The notes under the pieces: model-generated
Seen by the model: the letters and a program-made list of their open reading frames with translations, nothing else
Databases searched by the model: none
Told to the model about the DNA's origin: nothing
Shown: piece by piece, positions 8,228 to 16,897 of the stretch
How the letters are laid out: each line of letters starts with the position of its first letter
How positions within the stretch are numbered: the stretch's first letter is position 1
Source of the DNA: Nocardioides sp.
GTDB taxonomy: Bacteria; Actinomycetota; Actinomycetes; Propionibacteriales; Nocardioidaceae
Reading direction: 5' to 3'
Assembly (NCBI RefSeq): GCF_030150155.1
Contig: NZ_JASLGR010000018.1
Span: 94,967-158,966 of the forward strand
Length of the DNA: 64,000 nucleotides
Program-made: the position numbers and the translations under genes

Positions 8228-9046
8228 ATGCGTCTGGACGAGCGGATCGCGCGGGCCCACGCCGAGCTCTCCCCCCAGGAGCGGCGGGCGGCCGACACCC
8301 TGATGGCGAACCTGGACGACCTGGCGACCTACCGCGCCTCCGAGCTCGCCGAGCTGGCCGGGGTGTCGAAGGCGACCATGTCGCGGCTCTTCCGCTCCCT
8401 CGGCTTCGCCGACTTCGAGGAGGTCCGCGAGCACGTCCGCACGCTGCGCAGCGCCGGCCTCCCCCAGCGCGTCGACGGCGTCCCCGATCTGGAGACGCTC
8501 ACCGCCACCCAGGCGGCTCACGTCGCCGCAGCGATCACCCAGCCCGGGGTCGCCACCGCGGTGGCCTGGCTGGCCGAGGCCGACGAGGTCGTGATCCTCG
8601 GCTGGCGGGGCAGCCACTCGGTCGCCCTCAACCTGCGCCACCACCTGATCCAGGCCCGCGGTGCGGTCACCGTCGGTCCGGTGCCGGGCCAGTCCATCGG
8701 CGAGGACCTCGCCTCGCTGGGTCCCGGCTCGGTGCTGCTGGTGGTCGGCATCCGGCGTCGCCCGCGGATCTTCGGTGACCTGCTGGTCCGGGCCCGCGCC
8801 ACCGGCGCCCGGGTGATCCTGATCGCCGATCCGACCGTGACCGGTCACGTCGGCCACCTCGCCCAGGTCGACCTCTGGCTGGAGTGCCAGGTGGAGACCA
8901 GCCTGGCGTTCGACTCCTACGCCGCCGCGGCCGCACTGGCCAGCGTGCTGGCCGACGGAGTGCTCTCGGCCCGCGGGGCCGCCGCCCACGAGCGGGTCTC
9001 GCGGATCGCGGGCGCCTACGACGAGATCGGGGAGGTGGAGGAGTAG
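8228..9046 (+). CDS. MurR/RpiR family transcriptional regulator
   Basis: This 272-residue regulator has an N-terminal HTH_6 domain (residues 1 to about 75, with the helix-turn-helix around ASELAELAGVSKATMSRLFRSLG) and a C-terminal SIS sugar-isomerase-like domain (about 110-240). SIS domains normally bind phosphosugars, but RpiR-type proteins beside purine and ureide genes probably sense a ureide intermediate. It sits inside the operon, 3 bp after allC, and its stop (TAG) shares one base with the GTG of the FAD-subunit gene. It is the obvious candidate to bind the TGAAACA boxes at 271 and 2860-2894; that is inference. Confidence 0.88.
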   Translation: MRLDERIARAHAELSPQERRAADTLMANLDDLATYRASELAELAGVSKATMSRLFRSLGFADFEEVREHVRTLRSAGLPQRVDGVPDLETLTATQAAHVAAAITQPGVATAVAWLAEADEVVILGWRGSHSVALNLRHHLIQARGAVTVGPVPGQSIGEDLASLGPGSVLLVVGIRRRPRIFGDLLVRARATGARVILIADPTVTGHVGHLAQVDLWLECQVETSLAFDSYAAAAALASVLADGVLSARGAAAHERVSRIAGAYDEIGEVEE

Positions 9047-9882
9047 TGGACCTGGCCTGGGTGGACTCCTGGCGCACCCCGCGCGACCGCACCGGTCTGG
9101 GGCTGGCCGCCGGGGAACGGCTGGTCGCCGGTGGCACCTGGCTCTTCTCCGAGCCGCAGCCCTCGGTCAGCGGGCTGGTCGACCTGACCGCACTGAACTG
9201 GCCCGCCGCCGAGCCGCTGCCCGACGGTGGGCTGCGGATCGCGGCGACCTGCACCATCGCGCAGGTGCAGACCGCGCCGTGGCCGACCCCGATCGCGGCC
9301 CTGGTGCGCGAGTGCGCCGACGCGTTCCTGATGTCGTTCAAGATCCAGGGTGCCGCCACCGTCGGCGGCAACCTGTGCCTGGCCCTGCCCGCCGGAGCGA
9401 TGATCTCGCTCTTCTCCGGCCTCGGCGCCGAGGCGGTGATCTGGACCCCGGAGGGGGGCGAGCGGCGCGAGCCGGTCGCCGACCTCGTCCAGGGGGTGCT
9501 GACCACGTCGCTGGCCCCCGGTGAGGTGCTGCGGGCGGTCGAGGTCGCCGGACCTGCCCTCGCGGATCGGTACGCCATGCGGCGGGTCTCGCTGACGACG
9601 TACGGGCGCTCGGCGGCGCTCGTGATCGCCCGTCGCACCCCGACCACCGTGCTGCTGACCGTGACCGCCTCCACCCCGGCACCTCGGGTGCTCGACCTCG
9701 GCCCGGATCCCACACCGGAGGCCGTCCGCGCCGCCCTGGAGACCATCCAGCACTGGTACGACGACGTGCACGGTGCCCCGGACTGGCGCCGCGCCACCAC
9801 CGAGACCCTCGCGGTCGAGGCGGTCGCAGCGGTCACAACCGTCACCGACGTCACCACCGGCACGAGCAAGGAGTCCCGATGA
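9046..9882 (+). CDS. Xanthine dehydrogenase family, FAD-binding subunit
   Basis: This 278-residue protein has the FAD_binding_5/CO_deh_flav_C layout of molybdenum hydroxylase middle subunits. VAGGTWLF (about 25-32) and the GAATVGGNLCLALPAGAM stretch (about 103-120) are the two FAD-contacting motifs. The C-terminal domain contains RYAMRRVSLTTYGRSAAL. The GTG start overlaps the preceding TAG stop by one base; the open frame upstream is read-through of the regulator gene. It passes electrons from the Fe-S clusters of the next gene product to NAD or another acceptor. It is smaller than many XdhB proteins because the linker regions are short. Confidence 0.88.
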   Translation: MDLAWVDSWRTPRDRTGLGLAAGERLVAGGTWLFSEPQPSVSGLVDLTALNWPAAEPLPDGGLRIAATCTIAQVQTAPWPTPIAALVRECADAFLMSFKIQGAATVGGNLCLALPAGAMISLFSGLGAEAVIWTPEGGERREPVADLVQGVLTTSLAPGEVLRAVEVAGPALADRYAMRRVSLTTYGRSAALVIARRTPTTVLLTVTASTPAPRVLDLGPDPTPEAVRAALETIQHWYDDVHGAPDWRRATTETLAVEAVAAVTTVTDVTTGTSKESR

Positions 9883-12488
9883 AGCTCAACGGCCGCCAGG
9901 TCGACGCGATCCCCGCCCCCGGACAGTGCCTGCGCACGTTCCTGCGCGCCCAGGGCGACCTCGCCCCGAAGAAGGGCTGCGACGCGGGCGACTGCGGCGC
10001 GTGCTCGGTCCTGCTCGACGGCCGCGCGGTGCACTCGTGCATCACCCCGGCGATGCGGGCGATCGACGCCGAGGTCACCACGGCCTCCGGCCTGGGCACC
10101 CCGGACGCCCTCAGTGCCCGGCAGCGCAACTTCGTCGAGGCAGCCGGCTTCCAGTGCGGCTTCTGCACCGCCGGGTACGTCGTCACCGCGACCGCCCTCG
10201 ACGCCGCACCGCGCGAGGAGGAGGCCGAACGCTCGTTCAAGGGCAACCTGTGCCGCTGTACCGGCTATCGCTCGATCAAGGACGCGCTCGCGGGACGCTG
10301 CACCGTGACCCCGACGGGAGACCCCGCGGAGACCGCGGGCGGCTTCGGGCGCTCCATCGGCGCCCCGGCCGCCAAGCGGATCGTGTGCGGGGCCGAGCCG
10401 TACACCCTCGACCTGCCCGACACCGGCGTGCTGCACGTGAAGCTGGTCCGTGCTCCGCACGCCAGCGCGGTGATCACCGCGATCGACACCCGTGCTGCCG
10501 AGGCGCTGCCCGGAGTGGTCGCGGTGCTGACCCCGGCCGACGACCTCGGCGTGCTCTACTCCACGGGGCGCCACGACAACCGGCTGGACGACCCCGACGA
10601 CACCCGGCTCTTCGACGAGGTGGTCCGCTTCCACGGCCAGCGGGTGGCGGCCGTCATCGCCGAGTCGGTCGCGATCGCGGAGCGGGCCGCGGCGCTGGTC
10701 GAGGTCACCTACGAGCTGCGGCCGGCGGTCTTCGACCCCGAGGAGGCCCGCCGTCCCGGAGCACCGCTGCTGCACGGTGACAAGGACGCCGCGACCAGCC
10801 GGATCAGCGAGCCGGAACGGAACGTGGTGGCCAGCAACCACGGCGAGATCGGCGACGTCACCGCGGCACTGGCCAGCGCCACCCACCGGGTCAGCGGCAG
10901 CTGGCAGACCGCCCGGATCAGCCACGTCTCCCTGGAGACCCACGGGGCGCGGGCGTGGATCGAGCCCGACGGCACCCTGGTGGTGCGCTCCTCGACCCAG
11001 GTGCCGTTCCTGGTCCGTGACGAGCTGGCCCACATCCTGGGCCGCGACCCCGCCACGATCCGGGTGATCGCCGCCCGGGTCGGCGGCGGCTTCGGCGGCA
11101 AGCAGGAGCTGCTGGTCGAGGACGTCGTGGCCGTGGCGACCCTGCGCCTGGGCCGCCCGGTGCAGCTGGAGATGACCCGGGAGGAGCAGTTCACCGCGAT
11201 CCCGGTGCGGCACCCGATGCGGGTCGCGGTCGAGCTGGGTGCCGATGCCGACGGCGTGCTGAGCGCGATCTCGATCGACGTACTGTCCGACACCGGCGCC
11301 TACGGCAACCACGCTGTCGGGGTGTTGTTCCACGCCACCCACGAGTCGGTGGCGCTCTACCGAGTCGCCAACAAGCGGGTCGATGCCGAGGTGGTCTACA
11401 CCAACAACCTGCCCTCGGGGGCGTTCCGCGGCTACGGCCTGGGCCAGGTGCAGTTCGCCGTCGAGTCGGCGATGGACGACCTGGCCCGCGAGGTCGGGAT
11501 CTCGCCGTGGGAGCTGCGCCGGCGCAACGTGGTCGTCCCCGGCGACGACATCGTCGCCAGCCACTCCCCCGACACCGACGTGGTCTTCGGCTCCTACGGC
11601 CTGGGCCAGTGCCTGGACCTGACCGAGACCGCGCTGGCCGAGTCCCGCGGGCCGCTTCCCGAGCGGTACGCCGGCTGGCGGGTCGGTGAGGGCATGGCGG
11701 CGACCATGATCGCGACGATGCCGCCCCGCGGGCACTACTCCCACGCCCGGGTGACGCTGTTCCCCGACGGGACGGCCGAGGTTGCTGTGGGCACCGCGGA
11801 GTTCGGCAACGGCACCGCGACCGTGCACGTCCAGATCGTCGCCGAGGAGCTGGGCATCGCCCCGAGCCGCGTGCGGCTGGTGGTCTCCGACACCCACACC
11901 AGCGGCTACGACACCGGTGCGTTCGGCTCGGCCGGATCGGTGGTCGCCGGGGTCGCGGTGCACCGTGCCGCGATGGAGGTCACCCGGCTGCGCGCCACCG
12001 CCTCCCCGACCGAGCCGATCACCGCCACCGGCACCCACGACGGCTCGCTGCGCTCCCTGGCCTGGAACGTGCACGCCTTCCGGGTCGCCGTCGATCCGGC
12101 GACCGGGGAGATCGCGATCCTGGACAGCGTCCAGGCCGTCGACGCGGGCCGGGTGATCAACCCCGAGCAGCTCACCGGCCAGGTCGAGGGCGGCACCGCC
12201 CAGGCGCTGGGCACGGCCCTGCAGGAGGAGATCGTGCTGCGCGAGGGTGTCGTGCTGACCCGGACGCTGCGCAACTACCGGCTGCCGCAGATGGGGCACC
12301 TGCCGCGGACCCGGGTGCTCTTCGCCGACACCTACGACACCACCGGTGCCCGGGGTGCGAAGTCGATGAGCGAGGCGCCGTACAACCCGGTCGCCCCGGC
12401 GCTGGCCAACGCCGTCCGGGACGCGATCGGGCGCCGTCCCTACGAGCTCCCGATGAGCCGGGACCGGGTCTGGCGGCTCATGCAGTGA
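9879..12488 (+). CDS. Fused [2Fe-2S] and molybdopterin subunits of xanthine-dehydrogenase-type hydroxylase
   Basis: This 869-residue protein joins the small iron-sulfur subunit to the large molybdenum subunit. Residues 1 to about 150 hold a plant-type [2Fe-2S] cluster (Cys34, Cys39, Cys42, Cys54) and a second cluster (Cys93, Cys96, Cys125, Cys127 in FQCGFC and LCRCTGY). From about 160 on is the aldehyde-oxidase/xanthine-dehydrogenase Mo domain with GGGFGGKQE, AFRGYGLGQ and a C-terminal KSMSEAPYNP carrying the likely catalytic glutamate. With the separate FAD subunit it should oxidise hypoxanthine or xanthine to urate. The usual arrangements are three genes, or the FeS and FAD domains together, so this split is uncommon. 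ATGA overlap with the FAD gene; convergent 11-bp overlap with the DUF1275 gene. Confidence 0.9.
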   Translation: MKLNGRQVDAIPAPGQCLRTFLRAQGDLAPKKGCDAGDCGACSVLLDGRAVHSCITPAMRAIDAEVTTASGLGTPDALSARQRNFVEAAGFQCGFCTAGYVVTATALDAAPREEEAERSFKGNLCRCTGYRSIKDALAGRCTVTPTGDPAETAGGFGRSIGAPAAKRIVCGAEPYTLDLPDTGVLHVKLVRAPHASAVITAIDTRAAEALPGVVAVLTPADDLGVLYSTGRHDNRLDDPDDTRLFDEVVRFHGQRVAAVIAESVAIAERAAALVEVTYELRPAVFDPEEARRPGAPLLHGDKDAATSRISEPERNVVASNHGEIGDVTAALASATHRVSGSWQTARISHVSLETHGARAWIEPDGTLVVRSSTQVPFLVRDELAHILGRDPATIRVIAARVGGGFGGKQELLVEDVVAVATLRLGRPVQLEMTREEQFTAIPVRHPMRVAVELGADADGVLSAISIDVLSDTGAYGNHAVGVLFHATHESVALYRVANKRVDAEVVYTNNLPSGAFRGYGLGQVQFAVESAMDDLAREVGISPWELRRRNVVVPGDDIVASHSPDTDVVFGSYGLGQCLDLTETALAESRGPLPERYAGWRVGEGMAATMIATMPPRGHYSHARVTLFPDGTAEVAVGTAEFGNGTATVHVQIVAEELGIAPSRVRLVVSDTHTSGYDTGAFGSAGSVVAGVAVHRAAMEVTRLRATASPTEPITATGTHDGSLRSLAWNVHAFRVAVDPATGEIAILDSVQAVDAGRVINPEQLTGQVEGGTAQALGTALQEEIVLREGVVLTRTLRNYRLPQMGHLPRTRVLFADTYDTTGARGAKSMSEAPYNPVAPALANAVRDAIGRRPYELPMSRDRVWRLMQ

Positions 12489-13164
12489 GGCGTCGGTGCC
12501 ACTCGCCGACAGCGGTGGCACCGGCGATCAGCACCCCGGCGAGCAGCAACGCCAGCCCGAGGTGGGCCTTGAGCAGTGCGGCACCGACCAGGGCGCCGAG
12601 CAGGATCAGCGCGACCGCGGCGAAGCGCCGACCCGAGCCGCCGCCCTTGCCCGACCCGAACCGGGAGTCGGCGGCCAGACCGGTCAGGGTCGAGGTGACC
12701 ACGACGGTGGTGACGTCCTTGACCGCGATGTGGCGGGCCGCGGCGGCCTGCATCCCCATCGCGACGGCGGCGATCGTGGTGATGGTGACCTCCAGCGGCT
12801 TGACCGGCCGGTCGCCGTCGATCAGCAGGGTGATCCCGAGCGCGAGCATGAGGACGGCGACCACCCCGAAGATCCCGGTGCAGATCGGGCTCCAGGCAGC
12901 ACCGGAGCGGCGCAACGCCCGACCACCGAGGGCGGCTCCGACCATGAAGCCGACCAGGGCGAGCGCCGGGCCGACCACCGGAAGGCCGTTGCCACCCACG
13001 ACGGCCATGCCGAGCACGACCACGTTGCCGGTCATGTTGCCGGTGAACACCTTGTCCAGTCCGAGGTAGCCGACTGCGTCGTTGATCCCGGTGGTGAAGG
13101 TCAGCACCAGCATCAGCCACAGGTGCATGGTGGGGGCGGAGACCGCCTTGAGTCGCTCAGTCAC
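12478..13164 (-). CDS. DUF1275 (YoaK-type) membrane protein
   Basis: This 228-residue protein has about six hydrophobic segments and the family hallmark near the N-terminus: FTTGINDAVGYLGL followed by FTGNMTGNVV. DUF1275/YoaK proteins are of uncertain function, probably small-molecule transport. The GTG start overlaps the stop of the upstream tetR gene (GTGA), so it is translated after the regulator and belongs to the same transcript. The shared operon suggests it is controlled by the TetR protein, as is the divergent SMR transporter. Confidence 0.9.
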   Translation of the reverse strand: MTERLKAVSAPTMHLWLMLVLTFTTGINDAVGYLGLDKVFTGNMTGNVVVLGMAVVGGNGLPVVGPALALVGFMVGAALGGRALRRSGAAWSPICTGIFGVVAVLMLALGITLLIDGDRPVKPLEVTITTIAAVAMGMQAAAARHIAVKDVTTVVVTSTLTGLAADSRFGSGKGGGSGRRFAAVALILLGALVGAALLKAHLGLALLLAGVLIAGATAVGEWHRRLTA

Positions 13165-13718
13165 CGCTGCACTGTAGCGAGGGTTTCAGCGGCCTCGGCG
13201 AGGTCGTGCACGCCCTGTGTTAATTCCTCGGAAACTTCGGTGGGCAGGTCCAGATAGAAGCCGAGCAGGGCCGAGTCGACCAGCGTCGTGACCCGGGCGG
13301 CACGCTCGGCCGGGGCGCCGCAGCGGACGACGTACCGGCTCAGGGCATCGTCCCAGCGCTGGTTCACCTCGCGCGCGATCGAACGGTACGGCTCCGAGCC
13401 GATCAGTCCGGTGGCCGCGGCCTGGAGGTAGACCGAGAGGCAGCCCGACAGCGGCGGCTGCTGGTAGGCCTCCCACAGTGCCCGCACCCCGGCGGCGACC
13501 CCGTCGACGGCGGGCAGCGCCTCCAGGGCGTCGATCGAGCGCTCCTCCGTCCGTGTCAGTACGGCGGACACCAGGCCGTCACGGGAGCCGAAGTGGTACA
13601 TCAGCATCCGGTCGCTGGTCCCGATCGCGGCGGCGACCGGGCGCAGGGTCAGGCCGATCAGGCCCTCGGCCACGACGTGGTCCGTGGCCCGGTCGAGCAG
13701 ATCCTCGCGACGCGTCAT
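13161..13718 (-). CDS. TetR family regulator
   Basis: This 185-residue protein has an N-terminal TetR helix-turn-helix (LLDRATDHVVAEGLIGLTLR then AAAIGTSDRMLMYHFGSRDGL) and a variable helical ligand domain from about residue 60. A -10-like TACACT (13725-13730 read on the minus strand) ends six bases before the ATG, so the message is probably leaderless, and this hexamer overlaps the first of two near-palindromic operators. It probably represses itself, the DUF1275 gene downstream and the divergent SMR gene. The ligand is unknown; quaternary-ammonium-like compounds are likely given the SMR target. Confidence 0.93.
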   Translation of the reverse strand: MTRREDLLDRATDHVVAEGLIGLTLRPVAAAIGTSDRMLMYHFGSRDGLVSAVLTRTEERSIDALEALPAVDGVAAGVRALWEAYQQPPLSGCLSVYLQAAATGLIGSEPYRSIAREVNQRWDDALSRYVVRCGAPAERAARVTTLVDSALLGFYLDLPTEVSEELTQGVHDLAEAAETLATVQR

Positions 13719-13726
13719 GGGGCGAG

Positions 13727-13768
13727 TGTAGCGAGTGCTACAGTTGCTCCGTTGTAGCGAGCGCTACA
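13727..13768. promoter_or_regulatory. Twin TetR operators between tetR and SMR genes
   Basis: Two nearly identical 16-bp palindromes occur: TGTAGCGAGTGCTACA at 13727-13742 and TGTAGCGAGCGCTACA at 13753-13768. Their centres are 26 bp apart. The first overlaps the tetR -10 and the second lies just before the SMR ribosome-binding site. This is the classic layout for a TetR repressor controlling a divergent pair. Confidence 0.85.
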
Positions 13769-13782
13769 CCTGGAGGATCGAC

Positions 13783-14109
13783 ATGTACGCAGGACTCTTG
13801 CTCGCCGGAGCCATCGCCGTGGAGGTGATGGCCAGCCTCGCCCTGCCCAAGGCCAAGGGGTTCACCGACCCGCTGTGGAGCCTGCTCGTGGTCGCCGGCT
13901 ACGCAGGCGCGATCTACCTGCTCACCGTGGTGGTCAAGGACATCCCGGTCTCGGTCGCCTACGCGATCTGGGCCGGTGCGGGCACCGCCGCCACCGCCGT
14001 GCTGGCAGCGATCTTCCTCGACGAGACCCTGGACTGGATCAAGGTCGTCTCGATCATGCTGATCATCGGCGGCGTGGTCGGTCTCAACCTCAGCGGCACC
14101 CACGCCTGA
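13783..14109 (+). CDS. Small multidrug resistance (SMR) family transporter
   Basis: This 108-residue protein has four transmembrane helices. Glu in GAIAVEVMASLALPKAKGF corresponds to the essential membrane-embedded Glu14 of EmrE; the YAIWAGAGTAATAVLAAIF stretch and the ending GGVVGLNLSG are also family hallmarks. SMR proteins work as dimers exchanging protons for cationic drugs or guanidinium; the sequence does not distinguish EmrE-like from Gdx-like function securely. The ATG at 13783 is preceded by GGAGGA at a good distance. It lies directly behind the TetR operators, so it is most likely induced when TetR binds its ligand. Confidence 0.93.
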   Translation: MYAGLLLAGAIAVEVMASLALPKAKGFTDPLWSLLVVAGYAGAIYLLTVVVKDIPVSVAYAIWAGAGTAATAVLAAIFLDETLDWIKVVSIMLIIGGVVGLNLSGTHA

Positions 14110-14112
14110 GCA

Positions 14113-15795
14113 TCACAGGTCCGCGGCTGCCCCCCTGCCCGCAGCGCGACCGCTGAACAGGCACCCGCCGAGGAAGGTGCCCTCCAGTGCGTTGTAGCCC
14201 ATCATCCCGCCGCCGCCGAAGCCGCTGACCTCGCCGGCCGCGTAGAGCCCCGGCAGCGGCGTGCCGTCACTGGTCAGGCAGCGTCCCGCCAGGTCGGTCT
14301 CCAGGCCGCCGAGGGTCTTACGCGAGAGCAGGTGCAGCTTCACCGCGATCAGCGGGCCGTGCTCGGGGTCGAGGATCCGGTGCGGCTTGGCCGCCCGGCT
14401 GAGCTTGTCGCCGCGGTAGTGCCGGCCGGCGTACAGCGCCGTGACCTGAGCGTCCTTGGCGAACGGGTTGGCGATCTGCCGGTCGCGGGCCTCAAGGATC
14501 TGGCGCAGCCGGTGCTCGTCGAGCTGCGGACCGGTCGGCTCGACGTCGGCGAGCCGGTTCATCCCGGCGACCAGGTCGGCGAGCGTGTCGGCGACGACGA
14601 AGTCCTCGCCGTGCTCCATGAAGGCGTGCACCGGGTCGGGTCCCTTGCGGGCCCGCTCAAGGACGCCCTTGACCGACCTCCCGGTCATATCGGGGTTCTG
14701 CTCCGAGCCCGAGAGCGCGAACTCCTTGTCGATGATCGACTTGGTCAGCACGAACCACGAGTAGTCGTGGCCGGTGCGGCGCAGGTGCTTGAGGGTGCCG
14801 AGGGTGTCGAAGCCGGGGAAGAACGGTGCCGGCAGCCGCTCACCGGTGGCGTCGAGCCAGATGCTCGACGGACCGGGCAGGATCCGGATGCCGTGGTCGC
14901 CCCAGATCGGGTCCCAGTTGCGAATGCCCTCGACGTAGTGCCACATCCGGTCGCGGTTGATCACCCGGGCGCCGGTCGCCTCGGTGATCGTGATCATCCG
15001 GCCGTCGACGTGCGCCGGGACGCCGCGCACCATGCTCTTGGGCGGCTTGCCGAGCCGCTCGGGCCAGCTCTTGCGGACCAGGTCGAGGTTGCCGCCGATG
15101 CCGCCGCTGGTGACCACGATGGCCTGGGCGCGCAGCTCGAACTCGCCGACCTCGACCCGGCTGGACTCCTGCCCGCGGGCGATCCCACTGGGCTCCAGCA
15201 CCGCACCGCGTACGCCGACCGCCGCACCACCCTCGATCACGACCTCGTCGACCCGGTGCCGGAAGGCGAACCTGATCCGCCCGCCCGCGACATGCTCGCG
15301 CACCCGCCGCTCGAACGGGTCCACGATGCCGGGGCCGGTCCCCCACGTGATGTGGAAGCGCGGCACGGAGTTGCCGTGCCCCTCGGCCCGACCGTCACCC
15401 CGCTCGGCCCACCCGACGATCGGGAAGACCCGGTGCCCCATCTCGCGCAGCCAGGCCCGCTTCTCCTCGTGCGCGAAGTGCACGTACGCCTCGGCCCAGC
15501 GCCGCGGCCACAGGTCGTCCTCGCGGTCGAACTGGGCACTGCCCCTCCAGTCCTGCAACGCCAGGTCGACCGAGTCGTGGATCCCCATCCGGCGCTGCTC
15601 GGGACTGTCGACGAAGAAGAGCCCGCCCAGGCTCCAGAACGCCTGCCCGCCGAGCGCCTGCTCAGGCTCCTGGTCCACCAGCAGCACCCGCTTGCCGGCG
15701 TCGGCCGCCTCGGCGGCGGCCACCAGGCCGGCCAGTCCGTGGCCGACGACGATGATGTCGGCGATCTCAGCACTACGACTCTGCGGGGCGCTCAT
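14113..15795 (-). CDS. FAD-binding dehydrogenase (fumarate reductase/KSTD-like flavoprotein)
   Basis: This 560-residue flavoprotein begins with a dinucleotide-binding fold (DIIVVGHGLAGLVAAAEAADAG, then VLLVDQEPE), followed by GGQAFWSLGG. The end, LYAAGEVSGFGGGGMMGYNALEGTFLGGCLFSGRAAG, is the second FAD-contact region typical of fumarate-reductase and 3-ketosteroid dehydrogenase relatives (COG3573-type). The substrate is not visible from sequence. It is convergent with the SMR gene (3 bp between stops). Upstream TAGGCT ends six bases before the ATG, suggesting a leaderless message. Confidence 0.88.
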   Translation of the reverse strand: MSAPQSRSAEIADIIVVGHGLAGLVAAAEAADAGKRVLLVDQEPEQALGGQAFWSLGGLFFVDSPEQRRMGIHDSVDLALQDWRGSAQFDREDDLWPRRWAEAYVHFAHEEKRAWLREMGHRVFPIVGWAERGDGRAEGHGNSVPRFHITWGTGPGIVDPFERRVREHVAGGRIRFAFRHRVDEVVIEGGAAVGVRGAVLEPSGIARGQESSRVEVGEFELRAQAIVVTSGGIGGNLDLVRKSWPERLGKPPKSMVRGVPAHVDGRMITITEATGARVINRDRMWHYVEGIRNWDPIWGDHGIRILPGPSSIWLDATGERLPAPFFPGFDTLGTLKHLRRTGHDYSWFVLTKSIIDKEFALSGSEQNPDMTGRSVKGVLERARKGPDPVHAFMEHGEDFVVADTLADLVAGMNRLADVEPTGPQLDEHRLRQILEARDRQIANPFAKDAQVTALYAGRHYRGDKLSRAAKPHRILDPEHGPLIAVKLHLLSRKTLGGLETDLAGRCLTSDGTPLPGLYAAGEVSGFGGGGMMGYNALEGTFLGGCLFSGRAAGRGAAADL

Positions 15796-15828
15796 GACCC
15801 GAGCCTACGGCTCCATACCGTCGGAATG

Positions 15829-16419
15829 TCAGGTGTTCGTCGAGATCCAGTAGCGCCGCTTGTCGGCCACGTCGCCGTCGTACTCGCCACCGGCACGCTC
15901 GATCGTGCGGGCCGAGGCGACGTTGTCGTGCCGGCAGGTGAGCAGCGTCTGCTCGATGCCGAGCGTGGCCGCGTGCGCGAGCAGGAGGCGCAGCGCGCGC
16001 CCGGCGTGGCCCTGTCGCCGGGCCGAGGGCCGGATCGCGTAGCCGATGTGGCCGCCCTCGGTGCGCAGGAAGTCGGTGTCGAGCCGGTGGCGTACGGCGC
16101 CGAAGCCGAGCACCACCGTGGGCAGGCTCGGATCGATGATCCAGAAGGAGTCGCACGGCACCAGCCCGTCGGGCAGGACACCCGCGGGGTCGGCCTCCTG
16201 GCGCCCCGCGGCGAGCACCGCGTCGAGGCTGGGCAGGTCGGCGTCGAACCCCTCGACCCGCCAGGCCGGGCTGCCGTGCAGCGCGAACGCCAGCGGCTCC
16301 CCCGTCGCCACCACGTCGGACTCGAACTCCCGCACGCAGTCCAGCCAGGACTCGGCCAGGGCCAGGTCCGGGGCGATCAGTGCGGTGCGGTCGGCCTGCG
16401 TCGGTCCGGCAGCGCTCAC
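15829..16419 (-). CDS. GNAT family N-acetyltransferase
   Basis: This 196-residue protein carries the acetyl-CoA pyrophosphate loop GYAIRPSARRQGHAGRAL at about 128-145 and ends with the conserved N-x-A-S-A-R-T-I-E-R-A-G helix. The GTG start overlaps the RNase HI stop codon (GTGA), which decides the start over a longer upstream frame running antisense to rnhA. The acceptor substrate is unknown. Being translated after rnhA suggests simple cotranscription rather than a shared function. Confidence 0.88.
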   Translation of the reverse strand: MSAAGPTQADRTALIAPDLALAESWLDCVREFESDVVATGEPLAFALHGSPAWRVEGFDADLPSLDAVLAAGRQEADPAGVLPDGLVPCDSFWIIDPSLPTVVLGFGAVRHRLDTDFLRTEGGHIGYAIRPSARRQGHAGRALRLLLAHAATLGIEQTLLTCRHDNVASARTIERAGGEYDGDVADKRRYWISTNT

Positions 16420-16874
16420 CGCGCGCCCGGGTTCATCGCCTGGGCCATCCCGCGGGTGGCGAGCTGGTCGGCCAGCTCGTTGTCGGCGATCCCGGCATGG
16501 CCCTTGACCCAGAACCACTCCACGGTGTGCCGCTCGCAGGCCGCCTCCAGGCGCTGCCACAGGTCGACGTTCTTCACCGGCTGCTTCGAGGCGGTCTTCC
16601 AGCCGTTGCGCTTCCAGCCCGCCAGCCACGACGTGATGCCGTTCCGGACGTAGGAGGAGTCGGTGTAGATGTGCACCTCGACGGCCCGGTTGAGGGTCTC
16701 CAGCGCCATGATCGGGGCGGTCAGCTCCATCCGGTTGTTCGTCGTCGTCTCGGACTCGCCGCCGCACATCTCGCGCACGTGGTCGCCGTACCGCAGCACC
16801 GCACCCCATCCACCCGGACCCGGATTCGGCGTGCAACCGCCGTCGGTGTGGATGATGACGCGCTGTTCAGACAT
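16416..16874 (-). CDS. rnhA: Ribonuclease HI
   Basis: Ribonuclease HI removes RNA from RNA:DNA hybrids. The 152-residue protein has the full catalytic set: Asp11 in IHTDGGC, the Glu of NNRMELTAP, the Asp of IYTDSSYV, and the C-terminal Asp of ADNELADQLA. The KGHAGIADNELAD region with the conserved histidine is intact. A TAGGCT hexamer on the minus strand lies seven bases upstream of the ATG and overlaps the opposing -10 of the repeat-protein gene that starts at 16898. Confidence 0.96.
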   Translation of the reverse strand: MSEQRVIIHTDGGCTPNPGPGGWGAVLRYGDHVREMCGGESETTTNNRMELTAPIMALETLNRAVEVHIYTDSSYVRNGITSWLAGWKRNGWKTASKQPVKNVDLWQRLEAACERHTVEWFWVKGHAGIADNELADQLATRGMAQAMNPGAR

Positions 16875-16882
16875 GAGGTCCA

Positions 16883-16891
16883 GCCTAGAGT
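16883..16891. promoter_or_regulatory. Overlapping divergent -10 elements, rnhA and repeat protein
   Basis: The minus-strand TAGGCT (AGCCTA at 16883-16888) and plus-strand TAGAGT (16886-16891) share three base pairs. Each lies 6-7 bases before its start codon (16874 minus, 16898 plus), so both transcripts would be leaderless and initiation on one strand should exclude the other. Confidence 0.6.
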
Positions 16892-16897
16892 TTTCTC

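Noticed and set aside
8667..12521. A 1284-residue open frame antisense to the xanthine-dehydrogenase genes
   Set aside because: It is low-complexity (Gly/Arg/Asp/Val/His) and arises from the GC-rich third positions of real genes on the other strand. Similar long antisense frames at 14332-16653, 40938-42605, 52704-54482 and 59932-62166 were rejected for the same reason, except where their 3' part is a real gene.
13173..13181. Third TetR half-site (TGTAGCGAG) inside the 3' end of tetR
   Set aside because: Only one half is present, within coding sequence, so chance is more likely than function.
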